From an uncultured Afifella sp. (GTDB lineage Bacteria > Pseudomonadota > Alphaproteobacteria > Rhizobiales > Afifellaceae), in assembly GCA_947259045.1 (NCBI GenBank), contig CAMYKZ010000035.1:28482-74873 (forward strand): DNA of 46,392 nt. Direction: 5' to 3'. The notes below the pieces were generated by a model. The model was not told the origin of the DNA, searched no databases, and worked only from the letters and a program-made list of their open reading frames with translations. Position 1 is the stretch's first letter. Each line of letters begins with the position of its first letter. Both the position numbers and the translations under genes were made by a program. Positions 20,102 through 27,864 of the stretch are shown here, piece by piece.

Positions 20102-20425
20102 TCAGTACAGATATTGCGAGTAACAGATACGGGTCCGGTAATGGTAGTCGACCCAGGTGTTGGTCGCCACGTCATAACTCTTGTAGCGATCGAAGCAGGA
20201 CTGGACATGGGCAGCCGGCAGCGCTTCGTAATAATGACCGTGACCATGGCCGTGACTATGGCGTTCAGACAGCACACCGCCCACAATGAGGCCGCCAAAG
20301 AAGCCCGCGCCGGCAGCAATGGCTGCATCCCTGCGGTGGCCAGCCTGCGCCTGGGAAGCCGGCAGTACGGCAGTCAGGGAAACGGCGGCGGCAACAGTGG
20401 CAATTGCAAGTGTCTTGATGTTCAT
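20102..20425 (-). CDS. BA14K family secreted protein (copy 1)
   Basis: This 107-aa precursor has a signal peptide (MNIKTLAIATVAAAVSLTAV, cleavage near AQAG), a short Gly-rich hydrophobic stretch (AAGAGFFGGLIVGGVL), a His/Gly repeat (HSHGHGHGH) and a C-terminal BA14K-like motif with two cysteines: HVQSCFDRYKSYD, then RTRICYSQYLY. BA14K was described from Brucella as an immunoreactive 14-kDa protein with lectin-like properties, and the family is largely confined to Rhizobiales. Start 20425 is set by the signal peptide, with AGGAAGG upstream. The histidine run might bind metal. Confidence 0.85.
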   Translation of the reverse strand: MNIKTLAIATVAAAVSLTAVLPASQAQAGHRRDAAIAAGAGFFGGLIVGGVLSERHSHGHGHGHYYEALPAAHVQSCFDRYKSYDVATNTWVDYHYRTRICYSQYLY

Positions 20426-20626
20426 GTGTTTGATCCTTCCTCGATGGCATCGTGATGCGATGCCGTTGTCCTGTAGGACGCGGCGACGCCAAAGACGGTT
20501 CAAAGTTTTTTCAGAAATTCGTCGGGTTGTTCATTGCAACGTGGCGCCGGAACGCACCATCGGCTGCTGCACCTGTTTTCAACCGGCACCCAAATTCTCT
20601 ACGTCGCCACGCGGCAAATCCGACGC

Positions 20627-20657
20627 AAAAAAAATCCCCGGTCGAAACCGGGGATTT
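20627..20657 (-). terminator. Rho-independent terminator of the second BA14K gene
   Basis: An 11-bp stem AAATCCCCGGT/ACCGGGGATTT with a four-base loop is followed on the minus strand by a run of eight T (complement of 20627-20634). Confidence 0.9.
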
Positions 20658-20703
20658 CAGTTGGTCTGTTCCGGACGCCCGGAAGGCTATGATCGCCGAT
20701 TGC

Positions 20704-21033
20704 TCAATCGCAGAAATGGTACCGTCCGTCGTATCCGAGATAATATCCGGTACGCGGGTTGAACGACCGGTAACGATCAGAGCAATAATTGTACCACGCC
20801 CGCGTCCACGGCCTCAGACCGTACCGGACCGGCTGGTCGTAGCGACGATCCGAATAGTGGCGCGGACGGGAAAATGCGCTGCCGAGAATGACGCCGACAC
20901 CGAGCCCGATAGCGGCGGCGGCGGCAGCATCGCCGTGCCGGTGACGCCGGTGACCGGCTTCGGCCGCACCAGGCAGAGACAGGGCGGCAATCGATATGGC
21001 CAATGCGGCCGCAAGAATAGGTTTTCTGGACAT
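20704..21033 (-). CDS. BA14K family secreted protein (copy 2)
   Basis: This 109-aa precursor has a signal peptide (MSRKPILAAALAISIAALSL, cleavage near AEAG), a His-rich spot (HRRHRHG), an Ala/Gly hydrophobic stretch (AAAAAIGLGVGVILGSAF) and a Tyr/Arg-rich domain ending YCSDRYRSFNPRTGYYLGYD-GRYHFCD, the BA14K pattern with two cysteines. It is a diverged paralogue of the gene at 20102-20425 on the same strand. A strong terminator lies between them, so each has its own transcription unit. Start 21033 has GAGGGATC upstream. The function of the family is not settled. Confidence 0.85.
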   Translation of the reverse strand: MSRKPILAAALAISIAALSLPGAAEAGHRRHRHGDAAAAAAIGLGVGVILGSAFSRPRHYSDRRYDQPVRYGLRPWTRAWYNYCSDRYRSFNPRTGYYLGYDGRYHFCD

Positions 21034-21144
21034 GATCCCTCGCTTTCACAGCCGGTCAATCCCTCCGGAGACCGGCAATGTCTGACCGTATATCGAGCGA
21101 TATCTGAACGCTGGATGAACGCGAAAAATACCGGCGAAACGCAG

Positions 21145-23766
21145 CTACCGCCGCTTGCGGCGCGCGCCCGAACCGGGCCGTCGCGGCTCGCTTCGTGCCA
21201 TCGGATCATCGGCCAGCTGCAGTTCTTTTTCCTGCAATCTTTTGACTTCGTCGCGCAGCCGCGCGGCATCCTCGAAATCGAGATCGGCAGCCGTGTCGCG
21301 CATGCGCTTTTCCAGATCAGCGATATGGGCCTGCAGATTGTGGCCGATCAGGGCTTCGCCATCGGCGCCGCGTTCGCCGGCCAGCCCCTTGTCCACACGC
21401 ACATGATCGCGTTCATACACGCTGTCGAGAATATCGGCGATATTGTTCTTCACCGATGCCGGCGTGATATTGTGCGCCACATTATAAGCGACCTGCTTTT
21501 CCCGCCGCCGGTCGGTTTCCTCGATCGCCCGTTCCATCGAACCGGTTATCTTGTCAGCATAAAGGATCACCCGCCCGTCGACGTTACGCGCCGCCCGGCC
21601 GATGGTCTGGACCAGCGACGTTTCTGAGCGAAGGAAACCTTCTTTGTCGGCGTCAAGAATGGCGACCAGTGCGCATTCGGGAATATCGAGCCCCTCACGC
21701 AGCAGATTGATGCCGATCAGCACATCGAACGCGCCCAGCCGCAGGTCGCGGATAATCTCGATCCGTTCCAGCGTATCTATATCGGAGTGCAGATAGCGCA
21801 CGCGAACGCCGTGCTCGTGCAGATATTCCGTCAGGTCTTCAGCCATACGCTTCGTCAGCGTCGTCACCAGGGTCCGGTAACCCTGTTTCGTCGTTTCCTG
21901 GATCGCGCCAAGCAGATCATCGACCTGATTGGTTGCCGGCCGGACTTCCACCGGCGGATCAATCAGGCCGGTCGGTCGGATAATCTGTTCGGTGAAAACG
22001 CCGCCCGTCTCCTCCAGCTCCCAGCCCCCCGGAGTTGCCGAAACACAAACACTTTGCGGCCGCATTGCATTCCATTCCTCAAACCGCAATGGCCGGTTAT
22101 CCATGCATGAGGGAAGCCTGAAGCCATATTCGGCCAATGTCGCCTTGCGCCGGAAATCACCACGATACATGCCGCCGATCTGCGGGATTGTCACATGGCT
22201 CTCATCGACGAAAACAAGGGCGTTATCGGGCAGATACTCAAACAAGGTCGGTGGCGGTTCACCGGGCTTGCGGCCTGTCAGATAGCGCGAATAATTTTCA
22301 ATGCCCGCGCATGCTCCGGTTGCGGCCATCATTTCCAGATCAAACCGGGTGCGCTGTTCCAGGCGTTGCGCCTCCAGCAGACGGCCCGCGCGATTCAACT
22401 CGTCCAGCCGCCAGACGAGTTCCTCCTTGATGGATTTCATCGCCTGTTCGAGTGTCGGCTTTGGCGTGACATAATGAGAATTGGCGTAAACCTTGACCGA
22501 TTTCAGGTCCGTGGATTTCTTTCCGGTCAGCGGGTCGAATTCGGCGATCGCCTCGATCTCGTCACCGAAAAACGAAAACCGCCAGGCCCGATCCTCCAAA
22601 TGCGCAGGAAAAATCTCCAGCGTATCGCCGCGCACCCGGAATGTGCCGCGAATGAAGTTCGCGTCGGAGCGCTTATATTGCAGGGCAACCAGATTGCTCA
22701 TGATCTGCCGCTGATCGACGGCCTGGCCAATCTCCAGGCCGAACGTCATGGCGGTATAGGTTTCCACCGACCCGATACCGTAGATGCACGACACGGAAGC
22801 AACGATGATCACGTCGTCGCGCTCGAGCAGGGACCGGGTGGCGGAATGGCGCATCCGGTCGATCTGCTCGTTTATCGAGCTTTCCTTTTCGATGAAGGTG
22901 TCGGAGCGCGGCACATAGGCTTCGGGCTGATAATAATCGTAATAGGAGACGAAATATTCCACCGCATTGTCAGGAAAGAAACTTTTGAACTCACCATAGA
23001 GCTGCGCGGCCAATGTCTTGTTCGGCGCCAGAATCAGCGCTGGACGCTGGGTTTCGGCAATCACCTTGGCCATTGTGTAGGTCTTGCCGGATCCGGTTAC
23101 GCCAAGCAGGACCTGTGTCACTTCCCCATTATCGCGAACGCCTTCAACCAGGTCGCTTATGGCCTGCGGCTGGTCGCCTTTCGGATCGAATTCGGACTGA
23201 AAATTGAGCGTAATGCCGCCTTCCGACTTGGCCGGCCTGTCCGGCCGATGCGGAATCCAGGTCCCGGCTTTGAACTCGTCGCGCCCCTGCTCGATAAGCT
23301 TCGACAGCGCCTCCACCGTGGCTGTGACACCCGATTGCGGCAGCGCATCGGCATCTTCCAGCGCAATATCCAGACCGGCGACCGGCATCAGACCGGCGCC
23401 GGCGCGCTCTTTTGCCGTGCCACGCCCGCCTATCGACGTGCCACGCGCCGACTTCAAAGGTTTTTCGGATTTTTCTTTTGTCTTCGCGGCCCTCCGCGCA
23501 GGTTTTGCCGCCGGGCCGTCTCCTGCAGGCCGCTTTGACAGTCCTGGCGCATCAGGATCGACAAGCGGAATTGACTGATCGACAGCTCTGCGGCCGGTTT
23601 CCGGCGCCTTGCCTTTCGGGCCGGCGGGCTTTGACAATTCGCTGACCCAGGCGCCAACCGGGCCCTTAAAAGACGCCGGCTTCCCTTCAAACGCCTTCTG
23701 CGGAGCTTCGCCGAGGCCAGTAGGATTTGCATCGGGGTCTTGCGGTTGTGTCGTCTTCTTTGCCAT
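21145..23766 (-). CDS. uvrB: Excinuclease ABC subunit B
   Basis: UvrB is the damage-verifying helicase-like subunit of nucleotide excision repair; it is loaded by UvrA and then recruits UvrC. The 873-aa protein has a rhizobial-type low-complexity extension of about 170 residues rich in Lys, Ala and Pro. The canonical protein begins near [17 protein letters not shown]. Present are Walker A (GVTGSGKT), the beta-hairpin region ([12 protein letters not shown]), Walker B (FVDESH), motifs V-VI ([21 protein letters not shown]), and the C-terminal UVR domain ([23 protein letters not shown]). Start 23766 was preferred over an upstream in-frame codon. I see no convincing LexA box upstream. Confidence 0.96.
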   Translation of the reverse strand: MAKKTTQPQDPDANPTGLGEAPQKAFEGKPASFKGPVGAWVSELSKPAGPKGKAPETGRRAVDQSIPLVDPDAPGLSKRPAGDGPAAKPARRAAKTKEKSEKPLKSARGTSIGGRGTAKERAGAGLMPVAGLDIALEDADALPQSGVTATVEALSKLIEQGRDEFKAGTWIPHRPDRPAKSEGGITLNFQSEFDPKGDQPQAISDLVEGVRDNGEVTQVLLGVTGSGKTYTMAKVIAETQRPALILAPNKTLAAQLYGEFKSFFPDNAVEYFVSYYDYYQPEAYVPRSDTFIEKESSINEQIDRMRHSATRSLLERDDVIIVASVSCIYGIGSVETYTAMTFGLEIGQAVDQRQIMSNLVALQYKRSDANFIRGTFRVRGDTLEIFPAHLEDRAWRFSFFGDEIEAIAEFDPLTGKKSTDLKSVKVYANSHYVTPKPTLEQAMKSIKEELVWRLDELNRAGRLLEAQRLEQRTRFDLEMMAATGACAGIENYSRYLTGRKPGEPPPTLFEYLPDNALVFVDESHVTIPQIGGMYRGDFRRKATLAEYGFRLPSCMDNRPLRFEEWNAMRPQSVCVSATPGGWELEETGGVFTEQIIRPTGLIDPPVEVRPATNQVDDLLGAIQETTKQGYRTLVTTLTKRMAEDLTEYLHEHGVRVRYLHSDIDTLERIEIIRDLRLGAFDVLIGINLLREGLDIPECALVAILDADKEGFLRSETSLVQTIGRAARNVDGRVILYADKITGSMERAIEETDRRREKQVAYNVAHNITPASVKNNIADILDSVYERDHVRVDKGLAGERGADGEALIGHNLQAHIADLEKRMRDTAADLDFEDAARLRDEVKRLQEKELQLADDPMARSEPRRPGSGARRKRR

Positions 23767-24111
23767 GGCAGGAATATATGCGTATCCAGCAGCGAAAGGG
23801 GAAGAGGCCGGCGCGCAATAAACGCGATAATTGGGCCGGGAAACAGGTTCCGGCACGTTTTTATCGAAATATCACCGCATCATCAATTATCAGGCTGCAG
23901 CCAGGGACAGACCATCGGGAGCCAGCCGGCTCCAGACGATTCAGGAAACCGCCTCAGTAAAGTATGATCTTCTTCCGGCGTTTCCTGTGCCATTTCCTGC
24001 TTCGGTAATGCCGATCATGACAGCACCCGAAATCAACCGGATCACCCGGAGATGCCGCCGCCGGTCGCGGCGGCGGCCCCGAGAGGCCTGGCAGTCGCCT
24101 TTGGCGGCAGG
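23767..24111. other. Intergenic region between uvrB and the SH3b gene
   Basis: These 345 bases hold no supported gene. Visible are a small inverted repeat GGAGCC/GGCTCC at 23918-23933 and a very GC-rich hairpin at 24054-24077 (GCCGCCGCC/GGCGGCGGC), just after the stop of the SH3b gene and probably related to its 3' end. The uvrB promoter should lie in the left part, but I find no clear hexamers. Confidence 0.5.
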
Positions 24112-24543
24112 TCAGTCGACGCGGATGACCCGATAACCTGACGGGCCGCGACGGGACTCCTGTTCGACAACGAACGGAATAACGTCGGCGGTTGAGTTAC
24201 GCCCACTGCTTTGATCGGTTACATTGATCACGATGACAGCATCATCGAATTCATTCCTGTTGCGGCTGATGCCGGTAACGATGACATCGCCGGCCCGGAC
24301 CCAGCCGTGACGCCCGTCATAACGGACGACGCACCAGCTTTCACCGGATGTGCACCCGTTGACGCTGACATCGGCATCCGCCGGCACATATCCGACAACC
24401 GGGAAACCCGCGCCGGGTCCGATTCGCATTTCCGAATCGACCGAAATGGCGCCCTCAAGCGCCTGGGCGGCGGTCATGGAGACCCCCATGGCCAGAACGG
24501 CCGCAACAGCGGCAATTTTCAAACGATCAGACTGTGTATTCAT
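24112..24543 (-). CDS. Secreted bacterial SH3 (SH3b) domain protein
   Basis: This 143-aa precursor has a signal peptide (KIAAVAAVLAMGVSMTAAQA) and one SH3b domain at about 30-85: SEMRIGPGAGFPVVGYVPADADVSVNGC, then WCVVRYDGRHGWVRAGDV. The domain has the Gly-Trp-Val strand and two cysteines likely to form a disulfide (GCTSGESWC). Such domains bind cell-wall components or proteins. The C-terminal 55 residues are unassigned and charged. Start 24543 is set by AGGAGGT eight bases upstream. It is divergent from the DUF4105 gene, with CtrA-like half-sites between them. Confidence 0.87.
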   Translation of the reverse strand: MNTQSDRLKIAAVAAVLAMGVSMTAAQALEGAISVDSEMRIGPGAGFPVVGYVPADADVSVNGCTSGESWCVVRYDGRHGWVRAGDVIVTGISRNRNEFDDAVIVINVTDQSSGRNSTADVIPFVVEQESRRGPSGYRVIRVD

Positions 24544-24580
24544 CACCAGCACCTCCTTGAAATTCAGCAGGCCTCCTCGC

Positions 24581-24609
24581 CGTTAACGTCTTGTAAACTT
24601 GCGTTAACG
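24581..24609. promoter_or_regulatory. Repeated CGTTAACG boxes, possible CtrA-type binding site
   Basis: Two CGTTAACG palindromes have centres exactly 21 bp apart (24581-24588 and 24602-24609), with TAAAC between them. Read on the plus strand this gives TTAA-N7-TAAAC, and on the minus strand TTAA-N7-TTAC. Each is one mismatch from the alphaproteobacterial CtrA core TTAA-N7-TTAA. The block lies 38 bases before the SH3b start and 111 before the DUF4105 start. Confidence 0.45.
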
Positions 24610-24719
24610 AATTCGATTACCAAGTGGAAGCGACAGAAATTCGCAACCCGTCGGCGAATATGGTTAATTTCCGGGGCAGAATTCCAACCCCGCCTGGCAA
24701 CCGCCGGAAGGTCGAAATC

Positions 24720-25574
24720 ATGATTGGGAAACGCTATCCCCTGTTGCGCAGAATCCTGGCGTCTGCTCTGGTTATTGCCTCATTCGGACTGATCTGGATT
24801 ACCGTGAAAACACCGCGCCACGACCGCAACTGGGCTGAGGATGTTGCCCGGCTGCCCGACGCCGCGGTTCAGGCAGACGGCACTATTCTCATTACGGACA
24901 TCAGGGAATGGGATTATGACCGATCAGGGCCGACAAACAGACAATGGACGGACAGATCGTACGACCCTTCCCGCCTGGTCGGGCTCTGGTTCAATCTGGA
25001 TCCGTTTCCCGCCTGGGACGGCGTCGCACATACATTTCTGGTTTTTGAGTTCGCCGAAGGCACACCGCAGCGTTTTCTCGGGGTTTCGGTGGAAGCGCGG
25101 AAACAGCGCGGGCAGACCTATTCCGGACTCAACGGGCTGTTCCGGCAATATGAACTGCTCTATGTCTGGGCCAGCGAATCCGATCTGCTGAAGCGCCGGG
25201 GGCTGTATCTTGGAGAAGATGTATACCAATACCGGCTCGATCTGACGCCTGATCAGATCCGCTTTGTTTTTCAGGCTTTCCTGGATCGGACGCGGAAGCT
25301 GGCCGACGAACCGCGCTTCTACAACACCTTGCTCAGCAATTGCACCAATGAGCTCGCCAAAACCGTCCGGCGCAGCGGTGGCCGGATCCCCTGGCACTAT
25401 TCGTTTTATCTGACCGGATATTCCGACAGATACTTGCATAAACTTGGTTTTATCGGCGCTTCAGACCAGGCTTTTTCGAGGATTCGCGAAGCCGCGCACC
25501 GGAATTCGGCCGTTCGCGATCATGCCGGCAAACGCGGGATGGAATTTTCCGACGCGATCAGGCGTTTACGTTGA
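24720..25574 (+). CDS. DUF4105 (Lnb N-terminal periplasmic domain) protein
   Basis: This 284-aa protein has an N-terminal membrane segment (ILASALVIASFGLIWITV) and a periplasmic domain of the DUF4105/Lnb type. Family signs are an early NWAEDVARLP, a central DGVAHTFLVFEF, and the conserved LLSNCTNELA with the cysteine expected of a papain-like or NlpC-like fold. Lipoprotein N-acyl transferase Lnb carries this domain, but most members are uncharacterised. The start at 24720 is chosen for GGAAGG eight bases upstream. A frame open from 24624 has no ribosome site. Confidence 0.82.
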   Translation: MIGKRYPLLRRILASALVIASFGLIWITVKTPRHDRNWAEDVARLPDAAVQADGTILITDIREWDYDRSGPTNRQWTDRSYDPSRLVGLWFNLDPFPAWDGVAHTFLVFEFAEGTPQRFLGVSVEARKQRGQTYSGLNGLFRQYELLYVWASESDLLKRRGLYLGEDVYQYRLDLTPDQIRFVFQAFLDRTRKLADEPRFYNTLLSNCTNELAKTVRRSGGRIPWHYSFYLTGYSDRYLHKLGFIGASDQAFSRIREAAHRNSAVRDHAGKRGMEFSDAIRRLR

Positions 25575-25582
25575 AGTGATGT

Positions 25583-25611
25583 ATCGCGATTATCCTTTAC
25601 CCGATCGCGAT
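25583..25611. repeat. Pair of ATCGCGAT palindromes 21 bp apart
   Basis: ATCGCGAT occurs at 25583-25590 and again at 25604-25611, centres 21 bp apart. It lies just after the DUF4105 stop and about 80 bases before the TPR gene. The flanks ATTATC and GATAAT extend the symmetry. It could be an operator or a stem-loop. Confidence 0.4.
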
Positions 25612-25692
25612 GATAATATGTTCCAATATGGTCCATTGCCCTGATGGCCGACTGTGCCATATGCCGGCACTGGTTATTTCATGGAGACAACG

Positions 25693-26247
25693 ATGTCGGG
25701 AAAATTGCCAACCGTTTATTCCAGGGTCAGGCATGTCATGCCAGCAGCCCTGCTGTTCGCCCTTCTGAGCGCCCCCCTGATGCCGAACGCCTACGGCGCA
25801 GGCGACGAAAACGAAGAGCCGACCTGCCGCAAGGGGTTGGTATGGGACAAGAAAAAGCAAATGTGCATCCCGGCGAAAGCCGGCGTTATCAGCGACGATG
25901 CCCTGGCCGATTATGCCTATGCCCTTTCCAGCCAGGAGCGCTTTCAGGATGCATTGGACGTTCTGGCGCTAGCTGTCGATCAGAACAATGCGAAAATCCT
26001 CAATTACCGGGGATATGCGACCCGCAAACTTGGACGGCTCGATGAGGGCATCCGCTACTATCATCAGGCGCTCGCCGTTGATCCGGAGAACGTGCTGGTG
26101 CGCAGCTATCTGGGCGAGGCCTATCTGAAAAAGGGAAATGTCGATAAAGCCCGTGTGCTGCTGGATGAAATCCGCGATCGGTGCGGAACCGAATGCAAAG
26201 CCTATGTCGACCTCGCCGCGGCGATCGGGACCGGCACGAACGGCTAG
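25693..26247 (+). CDS. Secreted tetratricopeptide-repeat protein
   Basis: This 184-aa precursor has a signal peptide (MPAALLFALLSAPLMPNAYG) after a short charged start. A small cysteine pair follows (EPTCRKGLVWDKKKQMCIP), then TPR helices: ADYAYALSSQERFQDALDVL, AKILNYRGYATRKLGRLDEGI and VLVRSYLGEAYLKKGNVDKA. The end carries another Cys pair (RCGTEC). TPRs are protein-protein scaffolds; the partner is unknown. Start 25693 is favoured by GGAG six bases upstream, with ATG 25654 as an alternative. A strong terminator follows. Confidence 0.85.
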   Translation: MSGKLPTVYSRVRHVMPAALLFALLSAPLMPNAYGAGDENEEPTCRKGLVWDKKKQMCIPAKAGVISDDALADYAYALSSQERFQDALDVLALAVDQNNAKILNYRGYATRKLGRLDEGIRYYHQALAVDPENVLVRSYLGEAYLKKGNVDKARVLLDEIRDRCGTECKAYVDLAAAIGTGTNG

Positions 26248-26317
26248 ACTTGCCATCAGCTCAACCGATCACTGAATATTCCGTCATAAACGATTGAAAA
26301 TACTCGTGTAACGGAAA

Positions 26318-26353
26318 AACCCGGTTGCGGAATTCGCAACCGGGTTATTCTTT
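26318..26353 (+). terminator. Rho-independent terminator after the TPR gene
   Basis: A perfect 12-bp stem AACCCGGTTGCG/CGCAACCGGGTT with a five-base loop is followed by ATTCTTT. Confidence 0.85.
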
Positions 26354-26437
26354 CCCGTACCCGTTATCTGGATGGTGCTAGCGGTTTACCGGCTCATTGG
26401 AGCAAACAAAAGCCGGCGAACCATATTCCTGCGTCCT

Positions 26438-26623
26438 TCAAGTCCATCCGTTACGGGCCGAGGCCGGCATGGCGAGCAGCACCATGTTGCCTCGGGAAGA
26501 ATGAAAAGCGTGCGATGGACGTGAACGGTTCGGCTGTTTGTTCAAACTGGATGGCCTGAATACCCAGAAATGAACGGACAGAGTGCCAATCACGGCAATT
26601 GCGATAGAGATTTGCGATAACAT
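26438..26623 (-). CDS. Possible 61-aa single-helix membrane protein
   Basis: This ORF begins MLSQISIAIAVIGTLSVHFWVF, a plausible membrane anchor, and continues with a Ser/Arg-rich tail. The ATG at 26623 has AAAGG seven bases upstream. Nothing else supports it, and I recognise no family. It lies in a 500-bp gap before the PepSY operon. Confidence 0.4.
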   Translation of the reverse strand: MLSQISIAIAVIGTLSVHFWVFRPSSLNKQPNRSRPSHAFHSSRGNMVLLAMPASARNGWT

Positions 26624-26754
26624 CGCACGCCTTTCAAATTGCATTTCGACGTCGGAGGAGCATCCGATAAAGATCAAGCTACATGATCGGCAATGACAGT
26701 TACCTGAGCGGTGTTGTCAGCAATTTGTCAGGTTCATTTCAGCAAAACCCCTGT

Positions 26755-27162
26755 ATGCCTCTGCAACGCCGCACAATAATGCAAATACTCGCCTTTTCCT
26801 TGGTTTCAGGGGCAATTCCGGCGCTTGCAAAAAAGGCCGGCGGAAACGGATATGGCGGTGGAAACAGCAATGGAACCGGCAGATCCGGCCATTCCAACGC
26901 TGCCGATGGCAGACGCAATCGCGGTAAAAGCGTCGATAAGCGCAATCGGCAAGGCCGCCGGCTAACGAATTCTCAACCACCCGATGGGATAATTCCGCTT
27001 GAGAATATTCTGGCCGACATCAGGCCACAGCAGCACGGAACGCTGATCGGGGTCCGGCTGGTGCCGCTCCGGGGCGCTCAGGCCTACCGGCTGCGGGTTT
27101 TGAAGGATTCAGGTGGGGTTGTTGATATCTATGTCCATGCAAAGACAGGCGCACGGATGTGA
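26755..27162 (+). CDS. Secreted PepSY-domain protein
   Basis: This 135-aa precursor has a signal peptide (MQILAFSLVSGAIPALA after PLQRRTI), a Gly/Asn/Arg-rich linker and a C-terminal PepSY-like domain at about 78-135: PLENILADIRPQQHGTLIGVRLV, then YRLRVLKDSGGVVDIYVHAKTGARM. PepSY proteins beside two-component systems often modulate the kinase in the periplasm. FeuN, which restrains FeuQ in Sinorhizobium, is the best-known rhizobial case. The response regulator starts 34 bases later. The start could also be ATG 26683, but only the shorter form puts the signal peptide at the N-terminus. Confidence 0.8.
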   Translation: MPLQRRTIMQILAFSLVSGAIPALAKKAGGNGYGGGNSNGTGRSGHSNAADGRRNRGKSVDKRNRQGRRLTNSQPPDGIIPLENILADIRPQQHGTLIGVRLVPLRGAQAYRLRVLKDSGGVVDIYVHAKTGARM

Positions 27163-27195
27163 TTGCCGGCGCCGTTTCACAAACGGGTGCCAGTC

Positions 27196-27861
27196 ATGCG
27201 CATTCTGATCGTCGAAGATGATGTTCGCATTGCCGAAGACGTCAGCAAGGCCGTGCAGGCGGCCGGTTTTGTTGCCGATATGGTTCACGATGGCGACGAG
27301 GCCTGGTTCATCGGCGGAACGGAACCTTATGACGCCGTGATCCTCGATCTCGGCCTGCCGGGCATTGACGGCCTGACAATTCTCAAACGGTGGCGCTCTG
27401 AGGGACATCGTTTCCCGGTTCTGATTCTGACAGCCAGAAGCGCCTGGCAGGAGCGCGTCGATGGCATCGACGCAGGTGCCGACGATTATCTCGTCAAGCC
27501 GTTTCAGATTCAGGAGCTGATTGCCCGCCTTCGCGCAATTGTCCGCCGCGCGGCAGGACATGCCTCAACCGCGATCCAGGTCGGTTCGCTGAATGTGGAT
27601 ACCCGCATGATGGCTGTCACCGTCAACGAAACGCCGGTTCAGCTTTCGCCGCTCGAATACCGCCTCGTCGCCTATCTGGCGCACAATCAGGACCGGGTCA
27701 TCACGCAGGCCGAACTCAGCGAACACCTCTATGCCTATGACGGTGAAAAGGATTCCAACGCCGTTGAAGTTCTGGTCGGCCGGGTTCGCCGCAAGCTTGG
27801 CGAAGGTCTGATCGAGACGAAGCGCGGTTTTGGTTACCTGATCAGCAATCCGGCAACCTGA
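27196..27861 (+). CDS. OmpR/PhoP-family response regulator
   Basis: This 221-aa two-domain regulator has a receiver with acidic pocket E7-D8-D9, phosphoacceptor D51 (VILDLGLPG), the Thr of LTARS and Lys of LVKPF. It is followed by a winged-helix DNA-binding domain (LSPLEYRLVAYLAHNQ, SNAVEVLVGRVRRKLG, ETKRGFGYLI). It resembles the PhoP/FeuP subgroup but differs enough that I do not assign a symbol. It is co-directional with the PepSY gene (34-bp gap) and with the kinase gene three bases later, forming a PepSY-RR-HK operon. Its target genes are not visible. Confidence 0.93.
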   Translation: MRILIVEDDVRIAEDVSKAVQAAGFVADMVHDGDEAWFIGGTEPYDAVILDLGLPGIDGLTILKRWRSEGHRFPVLILTARSAWQERVDGIDAGADDYLVKPFQIQELIARLRAIVRRAAGHASTAIQVGSLNVDTRMMAVTVNETPVQLSPLEYRLVAYLAHNQDRVITQAELSEHLYAYDGEKDSNAVEVLVGRVRRKLGEGLIETKRGFGYLISNPAT

Positions 27862-27864
27862 CCG

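Noticed and set aside
23767..23880. A LexA (GTTC-N7-GTTC) box for uvrB
   Set aside because: GTTCCGGCACGTTTT near 23847 has only one correct half. The second half-site does not match, so SOS control is not supported.
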